From Methylibium sp035476815 (GTDB taxonomy: Bacteria > Pseudomonadota > Gammaproteobacteria > Burkholderiales > Burkholderiaceae_C), in NCBI GenBank assembly GCA_035476815.1, contig DATILD010000034.1:62001-126000 (forward strand): DNA of 64,000 nt, written 5' to 3'. The notes below the pieces were generated by a model. It ran no database searches, had not been told where the DNA came from, and saw only the letters and a program-made list of their open reading frames with translations. A program made the position numbers and the translations under genes. Position 1 is the stretch's first letter. Each line of letters starts with the position of its first letter. This document shows positions 52,874 through 61,898 of this stretch, piece by piece.

Positions 52874-54547
52874 TCAGCCCGTCGCCGCGGCGGCCCGCGC
52901 CAGCGCGCTGCGCACATCGGGTGCCAGCGCGTCCGCGCCGAGCTGGGCGTCGAGGCCGCTGCGCTCGACGATCGAGCGCGGCTGCTCGTTCAGCCCGGCC
53001 AGCCACAGCCCGATGCCGCGCCGCCGCAGCGCGCGGTGCAGCTGCAGCAGCGCGTCGGCGCCGCTGGTGTCGAGCGAGATCAGCCGGTGCGTATCGAGCA
53101 CCAGCGTCCGCGTGCCGTCGGGCAGCGTGTCGGCCAGCGCCTCGACGTGGTCCACCGCACCGAAGAACAGCGCACCGTAGAGGCGACGGACCACCACGCC
53201 GGCCGGGACCGCGCCGTCGTGCGCCTCGACCCGGAACAGCGAGGCCATGCGCCAGATGAAGAAGCCGCAGGCCAGCACCAGCCCGACCTCGACCGCCACC
53301 GTGAGGTCGAACACCACGGTCAGGAAGAAGGTGCCCAGCAGCGTCACGCGGTAGGGCACGGTCAACCGGCGCAGGCGCGCGAACTCGTGCCACTCGCCCA
53401 TGCTCCAGGCGACGAACAGCAGGATGCCCGCCAGCGCCGCCAGCGGCACGTGCAGCGCCAGCGGCGCGGCGACCAGCACCACCGCCAGCAGCGTCAGCGC
53501 GTGCACCATGCCGGCCACCGGGCTGCGGCCGCCGGCGCGCACGTTGGTCACGGTGCGCGCGATCGTGCCGGTGGCCGGGATGCCGCCGAACACCGGCGCG
53601 ACCATGTTGGCCACGCCCTGCGCCATCAGCTCCTGGTTGGGGTCGTGGCGCGGCAGGTCGGTGGCGTTGTCGGCCACCCGCGCGCACAGCAGCGATTCGA
53701 TCGCGCACAGCAGCGCGATCGTGATCGTCGGGATCACCAGCTGCTTGGCGCTGGCCCAGCTGAACGGCGGCAGTTCGAGCTGCGGCAAGGCCTGCGGGAT
53801 GCCGCCGAAGCGGCTGCCGATCGTCTCCACCGGCAGGCCGAGCAGCGCGGTGGCGAGCGTTGCCAGCACGAGCGCGACGATGGTGCCGGGCAGGTGCGCG
53901 ACCAGCCGCCGCAGCCGCCCGGCCGGCGTGGTCGGCGCGACCGGCATCGCGTAGGCCTTGGGCCACACCACCACCAGCGCGAGGCAGGCCAGGCCGATCA
54001 CGAGCGCCGTCGGGTTGATGCTGTCGAGGTGCGACGCGAGCGTGCCGATCTGCGTCAGGAAGTCGGCCGGCAGCTTCTCGATCCGCAGCCCCAGCAGGTC
54101 CTTGAGCTGCGACAGGCCGATCAGCACCGCGATGCCGTTGGTGAAGCCGATCACGATCGCCACCGGGATGTAGCGCACCATCCCGCCGAGCTTCAGCGCG
54201 CCCATCGCGAACAGCAGCACGCCGGCGAGCGCGGTGGAGATCAGCAGATTGGTCAGCCCGTAGCGCTCGACGATGCCGTAGACGATGACGATGAAGGCGC
54301 CGGCCGGCCCGCCGATCTGCACGTTCGAGCCGCCGAGCGCCGAGATCAGGAAGCCCGCGACGATCGCGGTGACCAGCCCCTGCTCGGGCTTGACGCCCGA
54401 GGCGATCGCGAAGGCCATCGCCAGCGGCAGCGCGACGATGCCGACCGTGAGGCCGGCGGCGATGTCGGCCAGCAGGCGCTGGCGGTCGTAGCCTTTCAGC
54501 GCGTCGAGCAGACGCGGTCGGAACGGGTGCAGTCGGGGCAGGGCCAT
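52874..54547 (-). CDS. SulP family anion transporter with STAS domain
   Basis: A 557-residue protein with about 10-14 membrane segments (LADIAAGLTVGIVALPLAMAF, GLVTAIVAGFLISALGG, FIVIVYGIVERYGL) and a C-terminal STAS domain from about residue 440 (TLVLDTHRLISLDTSGADALLQLHRALR). SulP proteins take up sulfate, bicarbonate or other anions. The substrate cannot be read from the sequence; no carbonic anhydrase gene is fused. It ends 15 bases from the convergent acyl-CoA synthetase gene. Confidence 0.88.
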   Translation of the reverse strand: MALPRLHPFRPRLLDALKGYDRQRLLADIAAGLTVGIVALPLAMAFAIASGVKPEQGLVTAIVAGFLISALGGSNVQIGGPAGAFIVIVYGIVERYGLTNLLISTALAGVLLFAMGALKLGGMVRYIPVAIVIGFTNGIAVLIGLSQLKDLLGLRIEKLPADFLTQIGTLASHLDSINPTALVIGLACLALVVVWPKAYAMPVAPTTPAGRLRRLVAHLPGTIVALVLATLATALLGLPVETIGSRFGGIPQALPQLELPPFSWASAKQLVIPTITIALLCAIESLLCARVADNATDLPRHDPNQELMAQGVANMVAPVFGGIPATGTIARTVTNVRAGGRSPVAGMVHALTLLAVVLVAAPLALHVPLAALAGILLFVAWSMGEWHEFARLRRLTVPYRVTLLGTFFLTVVFDLTVAVEVGLVLACGFFIWRMASLFRVEAHDGAVPAGVVVRRLYGALFFGAVDHVEALADTLPDGTRTLVLDTHRLISLDTSGADALLQLHRALRRRGIGLWLAGLNEQPRSIVERSGLDAQLGADALAPDVRSALARAAAATG

Positions 54548-54551
54548 GGAT

Positions 54552-54597
54552 CCTCCGGGAACGGGTGGGGCGCGCGCAAGCAGCGCGCCCCCGGAGG
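54552..54597. terminator. Terminator-like hairpin between metG and the SulP gene
   Basis: Nested arms CCTCCGG (54552-54558) and CCGGAGG (54591-54597) enclose GGGGCGCGC (54567-54575) and GCGCGCCCC (54583-54591) with a 7-base loop. The hairpin starts 5 bases before the SulP gene's ATG side and ends about 78 bases from the metG stop; it could end metG transcription. No T-run is present. Confidence 0.5.
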
Positions 54598-54674
54598 TCC
54601 GCAGTGATGACGCTGGGCGATGAAGCGGCGGCGGCGCGTCGGTCCGCAGACCTGGCTGCGCGCGGCGCCGTGCA

Positions 54675-56717
54675 TCAGCGCACCCTCAGGCCCGGCACGG
54701 CGCCGGGCGTGGGTTCGAGCAGGTAGAGGCCCGGCCGGGCCTTCTCGTCGGCATGCGAGGCGGCCAGCACCATGCCCTCGCTGAGGCCGAACTTCATCTT
54801 GCGCGGCGCGAGGTTGGCGACCAGCACCGTCATCTTGCCGATCACGTCTTCCGGCTTGAAGGCCGACTGGATGCCGCTGAAGACGGTGCGGTGGCGGCCC
54901 TCGCCGGCGTCGAGCGTCAGGCGCAGCAGCTTGGTGCTGCCCTCGACGAGCGCGGCGTCGACGATCTTCGCGAGCCGCAGGTCGACCTTGGCGAAGTCGT
55001 CGATCGTGATCGTCGGCGCGAGGTCCTCGCCGCCGGGCTTCGGGGCCTCGACGGGCGGGGGCTCGAACAGGGCGTCGAGCAGCTTCGGGTCGACGCGCTG
55101 CATCAGGTGGCTGTAGGCGCCGATCGAATGGGCGCCGAGCAGCCGGCCGGCGTCGGCGAAGCGCAGCGGCTCGACCTTCAGAAAGGCCTCGACCTGCGCG
55201 GCCAGCGCCGGCAGCACCGGCTTCAGGTAGATCGTCAGCAGGCGGAAGGCCTCGATGCAGGTGCTGCAGACGTCCTGCAGGCGGGCGTCATTGCCGGTTT
55301 GCTTGGCCAGCTCCCAGGGTTTGTTGGCGTCGACGTACTCGTTCACGCGGTCGGCCAGCGCCATCGTCTCGCGCAGCGCCTTGCCGTACTCGCGTTCGTC
55401 GTACAGGCGTGCGATGCCGTCGCCCGCCTGCTGCAGCCCGGCCAGCAGGTCACCGCCGTCGGGGCCGAGTTCGGCCGTCAGCTTGCCGTCGAAGCGCTTC
55501 GCGATGAAGCCGGCAGCGCGGCTGGCGATGTTGATGTACTTGCCGACCAGGTCGCTGTTGACCCGCGCGACGAAGTCGTCCGGGTTGAAGTCGACGTCCT
55601 CGACCCGGCCGTTGAGCTTGGCGGCGATGTAGTAGCGCAGCCACTCGGCGTTCAGCCCGAGCTCCAGGTACTTCAGCGGCGAGATGCCGGTGCCGCGGCT
55701 CTTGCTCATCTTCTCGCCGCTGACGGTGATGAAGCCGTGCACGAACACATGGTCGGGCGTGCGGCGCTCGCTGAAGTGCAGCATCGCCGGCCAGAACAGC
55801 GTGTGGAAGTAGACGATGTCCTTGCCGATGAAGTGCACCTGCTCGGTGGCCGGGTCGGCGAGGAAGGCGTCGAAGTCCTTGCCGATCTTGCCGAAGTAGT
55901 TCTTCAGCGAGGCCAGGTAGCCGATCGGCGCGTCCAGCCAGACGTAGAAGTACTTGCCCGGCGCGTCCGGGATCTCGATGCCGAAGTAGGGCGCGTCGCG
56001 GCTGATGTCCCAGTCGGCCAGGCCGCCGTGGCCCTGCTCGTCGGTGCTGAACCACTCGCTGATCTTGTTCAGCACCTCGGGCTGCAGCCGGCCCGGGGCC
56101 TGGGTCCATTGCTTCAGGAAGTCGATGCAGCGGTGCGAGCTGAGCTGGAAGAAATGGTGCTCGCTGGTCTTCATCACCGGCGTGGCGCCGGTCAGCGTGG
56201 AGTAGGGGTTCCTCAGCTCGGTGGGCGTGTAGACCGCGCCGCAGACCTCGCAGTTGTCGCCGTACTGGTCCTTGGCGCCGCACTTCGGGCATTCGCCCTT
56301 GATGTAGCGGTCGGGCAGGAACATCTGCTTGACCGGGTCGAAGAACTGCTCGATCTCGCGCGTGAAGATCAGGCCGTTCCTGCGCAGCGCGCGGTAGGTG
56401 TCCTGGGCGAGCTGGTGGTTCTCGGCCCCGTCGGTCGAGTGCCAGTTGTCGAAGCCGATGTGGAAGCCGTCCAGGTACTGCTTGCGTCCGGCGGCGATGT
56501 CGGCGACGAATTGCTGCGGCGTCTTGCCGGCCTTCTCGGCCGCGATCATGATCGGTGCGCCATGCGCGTCGTCGGCGCAGACGAAGTGCACCTCGTGGCC
56601 CTGCATCCGCTGGAATCGCACCCAGATGTCGGCCTGGATGTACTCCATCATGTGCCCGACATGAAAGGGCGCGTTGGCGTACGGCAGGGCGGTGGTGACG
56701 AAGAGCTGACGGGGCAT
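54675..56717 (-). CDS. metG: Methionyl-tRNA synthetase
   Basis: A 680-residue class I synthetase. HIGH motif is PFHVGHMM, zinc knob CPKCGAKDQYGDNCEVCG, KMSKS motif EKMSKSRGTGIS, and a C-terminal Trbp111-like OB domain (KVDLRLAKIVDAALVEGSTKLL and VLVANLAPRKMKFGLSEGMVL). One zinc knuckle pair is present. It is divergent from mrp with 165 bases between starts, the usual metG/mrp arrangement in proteobacteria. Confidence 0.97.
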   Translation of the reverse strand: MPRQLFVTTALPYANAPFHVGHMMEYIQADIWVRFQRMQGHEVHFVCADDAHGAPIMIAAEKAGKTPQQFVADIAAGRKQYLDGFHIGFDNWHSTDGAENHQLAQDTYRALRRNGLIFTREIEQFFDPVKQMFLPDRYIKGECPKCGAKDQYGDNCEVCGAVYTPTELRNPYSTLTGATPVMKTSEHHFFQLSSHRCIDFLKQWTQAPGRLQPEVLNKISEWFSTDEQGHGGLADWDISRDAPYFGIEIPDAPGKYFYVWLDAPIGYLASLKNYFGKIGKDFDAFLADPATEQVHFIGKDIVYFHTLFWPAMLHFSERRTPDHVFVHGFITVSGEKMSKSRGTGISPLKYLELGLNAEWLRYYIAAKLNGRVEDVDFNPDDFVARVNSDLVGKYINIASRAAGFIAKRFDGKLTAELGPDGGDLLAGLQQAGDGIARLYDEREYGKALRETMALADRVNEYVDANKPWELAKQTGNDARLQDVCSTCIEAFRLLTIYLKPVLPALAAQVEAFLKVEPLRFADAGRLLGAHSIGAYSHLMQRVDPKLLDALFEPPPVEAPKPGGEDLAPTITIDDFAKVDLRLAKIVDAALVEGSTKLLRLTLDAGEGRHRTVFSGIQSAFKPEDVIGKMTVLVANLAPRKMKFGLSEGMVLAASHADEKARPGLYLLEPTPGAVPGLRVR

Positions 56718-56882
56718 GGAGTCGGTGCCGCGGGGCAGGGGCCGGCAGGTAGGCGGATGATTGTAGGTGTCGCCCCCGGCGCACCGCCCCGGCCCGCGGC
56801 CGGGCTTGCCCATGCGACGGTCCCGACAGAGGCCCTGGGCTAGACTTCCCCGTTGTTCCGCCCCCCGACTGCATAGGCTCCC

Positions 56883-57980
56883 ATGTCCCTGCCCCCGTCC
56901 GACAGCGCCGTGCTCGCCGCGCTGAAGTCCGTCGTCGATCCCAACACCGGCCGCGACTTCGTGTCGACGAAGCAGGTGAAGAACCTCAAGGTCGAGGCGG
57001 GCGACGTCAGCTTCGACGTCGAGCTCGGCTACCCGGCCAAGAGCCAGATCCCGGCGCTGCGCAGGGCGCTGATCGCCGCGGCGCGCAGCGTGGCGGGGGT
57101 CGAGAACGTCAGCGCCAACCTCGCGACCAAGGTCACGGCCCACGCGGTGCAGCGCGGCGTGCAGCTGCTGCCGCGGGTCAAGAACATCGTCGCCGTGGCC
57201 TCGGGCAAGGGCGGCGTCGGCAAGAGCACCACCGCCGTGAACCTGGCGCTCGCGCTGGCCGCCGAGGGCGCCTCGGTCGGCATCCTCGACGCCGACATCT
57301 ACGGCCCCAGCCAGCCGATGATGCTGGGCATCGAGGGCAAGCCCCAGAGCGCCGACGGCCAGACCATGGAGCCGCTGGAGAACTACGGCGTGCAGGTGAT
57401 GTCGATCGGCTTCCTGGTCGAGGCCGACAACCCGATGATCTGGCGCGGCCCGATGGCCACCCAGGCGCTCGAGCAGATGCTCAAGCAGACCAACTGGCGC
57501 GAGCTCGACTACCTGATCGTCGACATGCCGCCCGGCACCGGTGACATCCAGCTCACGCTCAGCCAGCGCGTGCCGCTGACCGGCGCGGTGATCGTCACGA
57601 CGCCGCAGGACATCGCGCTGCTCGACGCCCGCAAGGGCCTGAAGATGTTCGAGAAGGTCGGCGTGCCCATCCTCGGCGTGGTCGAGAACATGGCGGTGCA
57701 TGTCTGCACGAACTGCGGCCATGCCGAGCACATCTTCGGCGCCGACGGCGGCAAGAAGATGAGCGCCGAGTACGGCGTGTCCTACCTGGGCGCGCTGCCG
57801 CTGAGCCTCAGCATCCGCGAGCAGGCCGACGCCGGCCACCCGACGGTGGTGAGCGACCCGGACGGCGAGATCGCCTCGATCTACAAGACCGTGGCGCGCC
57901 AGATCGCCGTGAAGATCGCCGAGAAGGCCAAGGACTACTCGTCCAAGTTCCCGACGATCGCGATCTCCAAGACCACCTGA
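56883..57980 (+). CDS. apbC: Iron-sulfur cluster carrier protein Mrp/ApbC
   Basis: A 365-residue P-loop ATPase that carries Fe-S clusters to apoproteins. Domains: N-terminal DUF59 (residues 1-95) and a ParA/MinD-type ATPase with GKGGVGKSTTAVNLALAL, then VDMPPGTGDIQLTL, and the cluster-binding CxxC in VCTNCGHAEHIFG. The gap before it contains a TAGACT hexamer at about 56850, a candidate -10. The DUF3305 gene begins 10 bases downstream, tying Mrp to the iron-sulfur-rich formate dehydrogenase cluster. Confidence 0.95.
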   Translation: MSLPPSDSAVLAALKSVVDPNTGRDFVSTKQVKNLKVEAGDVSFDVELGYPAKSQIPALRRALIAAARSVAGVENVSANLATKVTAHAVQRGVQLLPRVKNIVAVASGKGGVGKSTTAVNLALALAAEGASVGILDADIYGPSQPMMLGIEGKPQSADGQTMEPLENYGVQVMSIGFLVEADNPMIWRGPMATQALEQMLKQTNWRELDYLIVDMPPGTGDIQLTLSQRVPLTGAVIVTTPQDIALLDARKGLKMFEKVGVPILGVVENMAVHVCTNCGHAEHIFGADGGKKMSAEYGVSYLGALPLSLSIREQADAGHPTVVSDPDGEIASIYKTVARQIAVKIAEKAKDYSSKFPTIAISKTT

Positions 57981-57990
57981 GGACGACGCG

Positions 57991-58479
57991 ATGGGCAGCT
58001 CCGACCGTCCGGCGCTGCAACTCGCGGTCGTGATCGAGCGCGAGAAGAGTCCCAACCGCTGGGAGGACTGGCGCTTCCGCATCGTCGAGGTGCTGCCCGA
58101 CGAGGCGGGCTTCGGCCCCTCACCGCGGCTGCTGCGCGACGACGGCAAGCTCTCGCGCTGGCTGCACCCGGGGCTCAAGCTCGAGCTGTTCCGCGACGAG
58201 GGCGAGGGCTATTTCCTCAACCTCACGTCCGGCGCGCCGGTGTGGTTCGTGATGTGGCGCATCGACGATGCCGATCCGTCGCGCGCCTGGCCCGAGATCG
58301 TCAGCGTGTCCTACAACGAGGCCGGCCGCTGGCTCGACGCGCAGGAGCGCGTCGACAACCTGCCGCTGCCGCCCGACGTGGCCGCCTGGCTGCAGGCCTA
58401 CACCGACGAGCATTACAAGCCCGAGCCGAAGCAGCGCAAGCGGCCGGCGTCGTTCCAGCGGCCGGAGGACCGGCGATGA
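57991..58479 (+). CDS. DUF3305 domain protein of formate dehydrogenase cluster
   Basis: A 162-residue protein starting MGSSDRPALQLAVVIEREKSP and including NRWEDWRFRIVEVLPDE, the DUF3305 core, with FLNLTSGAPVWFVMWRID. DUF3305 proteins occur with DUF3306, a large ferredoxin and TorD in betaproteobacterial FDH clusters; the molecular role is unknown. Its TGA overlaps the DUF3306 ATG (ATGA). Confidence 0.87.
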   Translation: MGSSDRPALQLAVVIEREKSPNRWEDWRFRIVEVLPDEAGFGPSPRLLRDDGKLSRWLHPGLKLELFRDEGEGYFLNLTSGAPVWFVMWRIDDADPSRAWPEIVSVSYNEAGRWLDAQERVDNLPLPPDVAAWLQAYTDEHYKPEPKQRKRPASFQRPEDRR

Positions 58480-59087
58480 GCGGGGAGCAGGGCTTCTTCG
58501 CACGCTGGTCGCGCCGCAAGGTCGAGGGCCAGCGCGGCGAGCCCTTATCGCCCGAGGCGCCGGCCGTGCAGCCCGTCGCCGTCGCCGACGCCGACGCCGC
58601 GGTGGCGGTGCCGGCTCCGCCGGTCGTGCCGCAGGTCCCTGCAGCCGTCGAGACCCCGCCCAGCCTCGACGACGTCGCCGCCCTCGCGCCCGGCGACGAG
58701 GTGTCGCGCTTCGTCGCGCGCGGCGTCGACGAGGCGGTTCGGCGTGCCGCGGTCAAGAAGCTGTTCACCGACCCGCACTTCAACATCATGGACGGGCTGG
58801 ACACCTACATCGACGACTACGGCAAGCCCGACCCCATCCCCGCCGCGATGCTGCGGCAGATGAACCAGTCGCGCGCGCTCGGACTGTTCTCCGACGAGGA
58901 CAAGCCCCAGGTGCCGGCCGGGCCCGCAGCCGCCACCATCCCCGCCCAGGACGCAGACCCGGCGGCCGCCCCCGCGGCCGAGGCCGTGCCCCAGACCGAC
59001 GATGAAGACCCTGATCTGCAACTGCAACCAGACGATGCCGCTCGACGGCCCGGCGCTGACGAAGGCGCTGGGTCCGGCGGCGTCTGA
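58476..59087 (+). CDS. DUF3306 domain protein of formate dehydrogenase cluster
   Basis: A 203-residue protein beginning MSGEQGFFARWSRRKVEGQ, with an Ala/Pro/Val-rich linker (residues about 30-80) and the DUF3306 core (LFTDPHFNIMDGLDTYIDDY and GLFSDEDKPQ). The last 28 codons overlap the ferredoxin gene in another frame by 86 bases, which is unusual. The function is unknown. Confidence 0.85.
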   Translation: MSGEQGFFARWSRRKVEGQRGEPLSPEAPAVQPVAVADADAAVAVPAPPVVPQVPAAVETPPSLDDVAALAPGDEVSRFVARGVDEAVRRAAVKKLFTDPHFNIMDGLDTYIDDYGKPDPIPAAMLRQMNQSRALGLFSDEDKPQVPAGPAAATIPAQDADPAAAPAAEAVPQTDDEDPDLQLQPDDAARRPGADEGAGSGGV

Positions 59088-61182
59088 CGGGCTCGAGTTC
59101 GTCCACACGCTGCTGTGCCGGCGCGAGGCCGGGGCGTTCCAGCGCGCGGCCAAGTCGGGCGAGGAACTGCTGGTCGGCTGCACCCAGGAGCAGCGGCTGT
59201 TCCTCGAACTGAACGACGAGACCGAGGGCGCGCCGCGCGTGCAGGAGCGGCCGATCCGCTTCGTCAACCTGCGCGAGACGGCCGGCTGGGGCGCCGAGGC
59301 GAAGGCCCAGCCGGCTGCGGTGCTGCCCAAGCTCGCGGCGCTGATCGCGGCGGCCCAGCTGCCCGAGCCCGACCCGGTGCCGACCGTCACCTACCGCTCG
59401 GCCGGCCGCTGCCTGGTGATCGGCGCGGCCGACGCGGCCCAGCGCGCGGCCGCGATGCTGCAGGACAAGCTCGACGTCTCGCTGCTGCTCACCGGCCCCG
59501 GCGGCACGCTGCCGCAGGCGCGCACGCTGCCGGTGGCGGCCGGGCGGGTGACCAGGCTCGAGGGCTGGCTCGGCGCCTTCGAGGTGCAATGGGAGAGCGG
59601 CAACCCGATCGACCTCGACCTGTGCACGCGCTGCAATGCCTGCATCGAGGTCTGCCCCGAGGGCGCGATCGACTTCAGCTACCAGATCGACCTGTCGCGC
59701 TGCAAGAGCCACCGCGACTGCGTCAAGGCCTGCGACGCGGCCGGTGCGATCGACTTCCAGCGTGCGCCGCTGGTCGCCAGTGAACGCTACGACCTGGTGC
59801 TCGACCTGTCGGCCCAGCCGCTGATCGCCTGGCACCAGCCGCCCCAGGGCTACTTCCACGCCCGCGACGACGCGGCGCTGGTCGATGCGGTGCTGAAGCT
59901 GCGCGAGCTGGTCGGCGAGTTCGAGAAGCCCAGGTTCTTCGGCTACCGCCACAAGCTCTGCGCCCACAGCCGCAACGAGCGCGAGGGCTGCACCGCCTGC
60001 ATCGACGTCTGTTCCGCCCGCGCGATCACGAGCAAGCGCACCGACAACGGCCCCGAGAAGGGCGGCATCGCGGTCAACCCCAACCTCTGCGTCGGCTGCG
60101 GCGCCTGCACCACCGTCTGCCCCAGCGGTGCGCTGAGCTATGCGACGCCCGGCCCGGCGCACCAGGGCAGGCGGCTGCGCACGCTGCTCGCCACCTACCG
60201 CCAGGCCGGCGGCCGCGACGCGGCGCTGCTGCTGCACAGCCGGGGCCGCGGCGCCGCGCTGATCGACGAACTCGGCCGCGCCGCCCGCACCGGCGGCAAG
60301 GCGGTGCCGGGTCTCGCGGCGCGCCCTGCGGGTGCCGCGGCGCTGCGCGGCGTGCCGGCGCGCGTGATCCCGGTGGACCTGTGGCACACCGCCTCGGTCG
60401 GTCTCGACCTGTGGCTGGCCGCGATCGCGCAGGGTGCCTCGCAGGTCTGGGTGCTGATGACCGACGAGGAGGCGCCCGACTACCGCGCCGCAGTGGCAGA
60501 ACAGATGGCGGTCGGCAACGCGCTGCTCGCCGGGCTCGGCTACACCGGGACCCAGCTGCGGCTGATCGACGCGTGCGACGCGGCCGCGCTCGACGCCGCG
60601 CTGCAGGCGCCGCCGGCGCGCGGCGTGGCGCAGCCGGCCACCTTCGCGGTGCAGGCCGACAAGCGCGCGACGCTGGAGTTGGCGATCGACCATTTGCTCG
60701 CGCAGGCGCCGCAGCCCGTCGAGGTGGTCGCGCTGCCGGCGGCCTCGCCCTTCGGCAGCCTGGCGATCGACACCGACAAGTGCACGCTGTGCCTGAGCTG
60801 CGTCGGCGCCTGCCCCGCGAGCGCGCTCGGCGACAACCCCGAGCGACCGCAGCTCAAATTCACCGAGAAGAACTGCGTGCAGTGCGGCCTGTGCGTAGTC
60901 ACCTGCCCCGAGGACGCGCTGGCGCTCGAGCCGCGTCTGTGGCTGGCCGACGGCGGCAAGGCGCGCAAGCTGCCGCGCGTGCTGCACGAGATGCCGCCCT
61001 ATGCCTGCGTGAAGTGCGGCAAGCCCTTCGGCACCGTCAAGGCGATCGAGGGCATGCTCGCCAAGCTGGCCGGCCACTCGATGTTCCAGGGCGCGGCGCT
61101 CGAGCGCCTGAAGATGTGCGCCGACTGCCGCGTGATCGACCTCCACACCAACCCGAACGAAGTCAAGATCACCGATCTATGA
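59002..61182 (+). CDS. Multi-cluster 4Fe-4S ferredoxin of formate dehydrogenase cluster
   Basis: A 726-residue protein with an N-terminal MKTLICNCNQTMPLDGPAL region and several ferredoxin motifs: CTRCNACIEVCPEG followed by CKSHRDCVKAC, CTACIDVCSARAIT, CVGCGACTTVCPSG, CTLCLSCVGACPAS with CVQCGLCVVTCPED, and a C-terminal CVKCGKPFG with CADC. It can hold about five to six clusters and may donate electrons to or from formate dehydrogenase; precise role unknown. The overlap with DUF3306 starts at its ATG. It ends with an ATGA overlap onto torD. Confidence 0.9.
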   Translation: MKTLICNCNQTMPLDGPALTKALGPAASDGLEFVHTLLCRREAGAFQRAAKSGEELLVGCTQEQRLFLELNDETEGAPRVQERPIRFVNLRETAGWGAEAKAQPAAVLPKLAALIAAAQLPEPDPVPTVTYRSAGRCLVIGAADAAQRAAAMLQDKLDVSLLLTGPGGTLPQARTLPVAAGRVTRLEGWLGAFEVQWESGNPIDLDLCTRCNACIEVCPEGAIDFSYQIDLSRCKSHRDCVKACDAAGAIDFQRAPLVASERYDLVLDLSAQPLIAWHQPPQGYFHARDDAALVDAVLKLRELVGEFEKPRFFGYRHKLCAHSRNEREGCTACIDVCSARAITSKRTDNGPEKGGIAVNPNLCVGCGACTTVCPSGALSYATPGPAHQGRRLRTLLATYRQAGGRDAALLLHSRGRGAALIDELGRAARTGGKAVPGLAARPAGAAALRGVPARVIPVDLWHTASVGLDLWLAAIAQGASQVWVLMTDEEAPDYRAAVAEQMAVGNALLAGLGYTGTQLRLIDACDAAALDAALQAPPARGVAQPATFAVQADKRATLELAIDHLLAQAPQPVEVVALPAASPFGSLAIDTDKCTLCLSCVGACPASALGDNPERPQLKFTEKNCVQCGLCVVTCPEDALALEPRLWLADGGKARKLPRVLHEMPPYACVKCGKPFGTVKAIEGMLAKLAGHSMFQGAALERLKMCADCRVIDLHTNPNEVKITDL

Positions 61183-61802
61183 AGCCGCAACCCATGACCT
61201 TCGGCAGCCCGGACGACCGCGAGGAACTCGCGCGGGCCGAGGTCTACGGCGTGCTCGCCCACCTGTTCGTCGCCCCGCCGGGCGCGGCGCTGTACGAGCA
61301 GCTCGGTGTCGCGCCGACCGAGGCGCCGGCCGCGGGCGGCTTTCTCGAGGAGCCCTGGCGCGAGCTGGTCGGTGCCGCGCGCCGGCTGGCGCGCGAGGAC
61401 GTGGCGGCCGAGTACGACGCGCTGTTCCAGGGCATCGGCAAGCCGGAGATCTTTCTCTACGGCTCCTACCACCTGGCCGGCGCGGTGAACGACAAGCCGC
61501 TGGTCGAGCTGCGCCACGACCTCGCGACGCTCGGCCTGGAGCGCGCCGAGGGCGTGATCGAGACCGAGGACCACCTCGCCAGCCTGTGCGAGGTGATGCG
61601 CTTCCTGATCGCCGGCGACGATGCAGCGATCTGCAACCTCGAGCAGCAGCGGCGCTTCTTCCGCGTGCACCTGCAACCCTGGCTCGAGACGCTGGCGGGC
61701 GAGCTCGAGGCGCATCCGCGCGCCGACTTCTACCGCGCCGCGGCCGGCTTCCTGCGCGCCTTCGCGCAGGTCGAGGCGCAGGGCTTCGACCTGATCGAGT
61801 AG
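61179..61802 (+). CDS. TorD/DmsD family molecular chaperone
   Basis: A 207-residue chaperone of the Tat-exported molybdoenzyme type: ARAEVYGVLAHLFVAPPGAAL, EDVAAEYDALFQGIGKPEIFL, YGSYHLAGAVNDKPLVELR and the helical C-terminus. It should bind the twin-arginine leader of a formate dehydrogenase. In related genomes a short Tat-signal peptide gene and fdh genes follow; here instead the next genes are unrelated and in the opposite direction. Confidence 0.88.
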   Translation: MKPQPMTFGSPDDREELARAEVYGVLAHLFVAPPGAALYEQLGVAPTEAPAAGGFLEEPWRELVGAARRLAREDVAAEYDALFQGIGKPEIFLYGSYHLAGAVNDKPLVELRHDLATLGLERAEGVIETEDHLASLCEVMRFLIAGDDAAICNLEQQRRFFRVHLQPWLETLAGELEAHPRADFYRAAAGFLRAFAQVEAQGFDLIE

Positions 61803-61880
61803 CGCCGCCCGGGCCGCGACGGCCGTGGATCAGCCCTCCGTGCCTTCCCCAGATCGATCAGTCGCTGGCGTTGGTGGGGG

Positions 61881-61898
61881 AGTCCATATAGACGGACT
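61881..61898. terminator. Small inverted repeat overlapping the stop of the 289-residue gene
   Basis: AGTCC (61881-61885) and GGACT (61894-61898) enclose ATATAGAC. The 289-residue gene's stop (61897-61899) lies in the right arm. The stem is short and there is no T-run, so it is only a weak terminator candidate. The preceding 61803-61880 bases after torD show no gene. Confidence 0.3.

Noticed and set aside
56848..56856. A sigma70 promoter for mrp
   Set aside because: TAGACT is a plausible -10 but no -35 was found at the correct spacing, so it is mentioned only with the gene.
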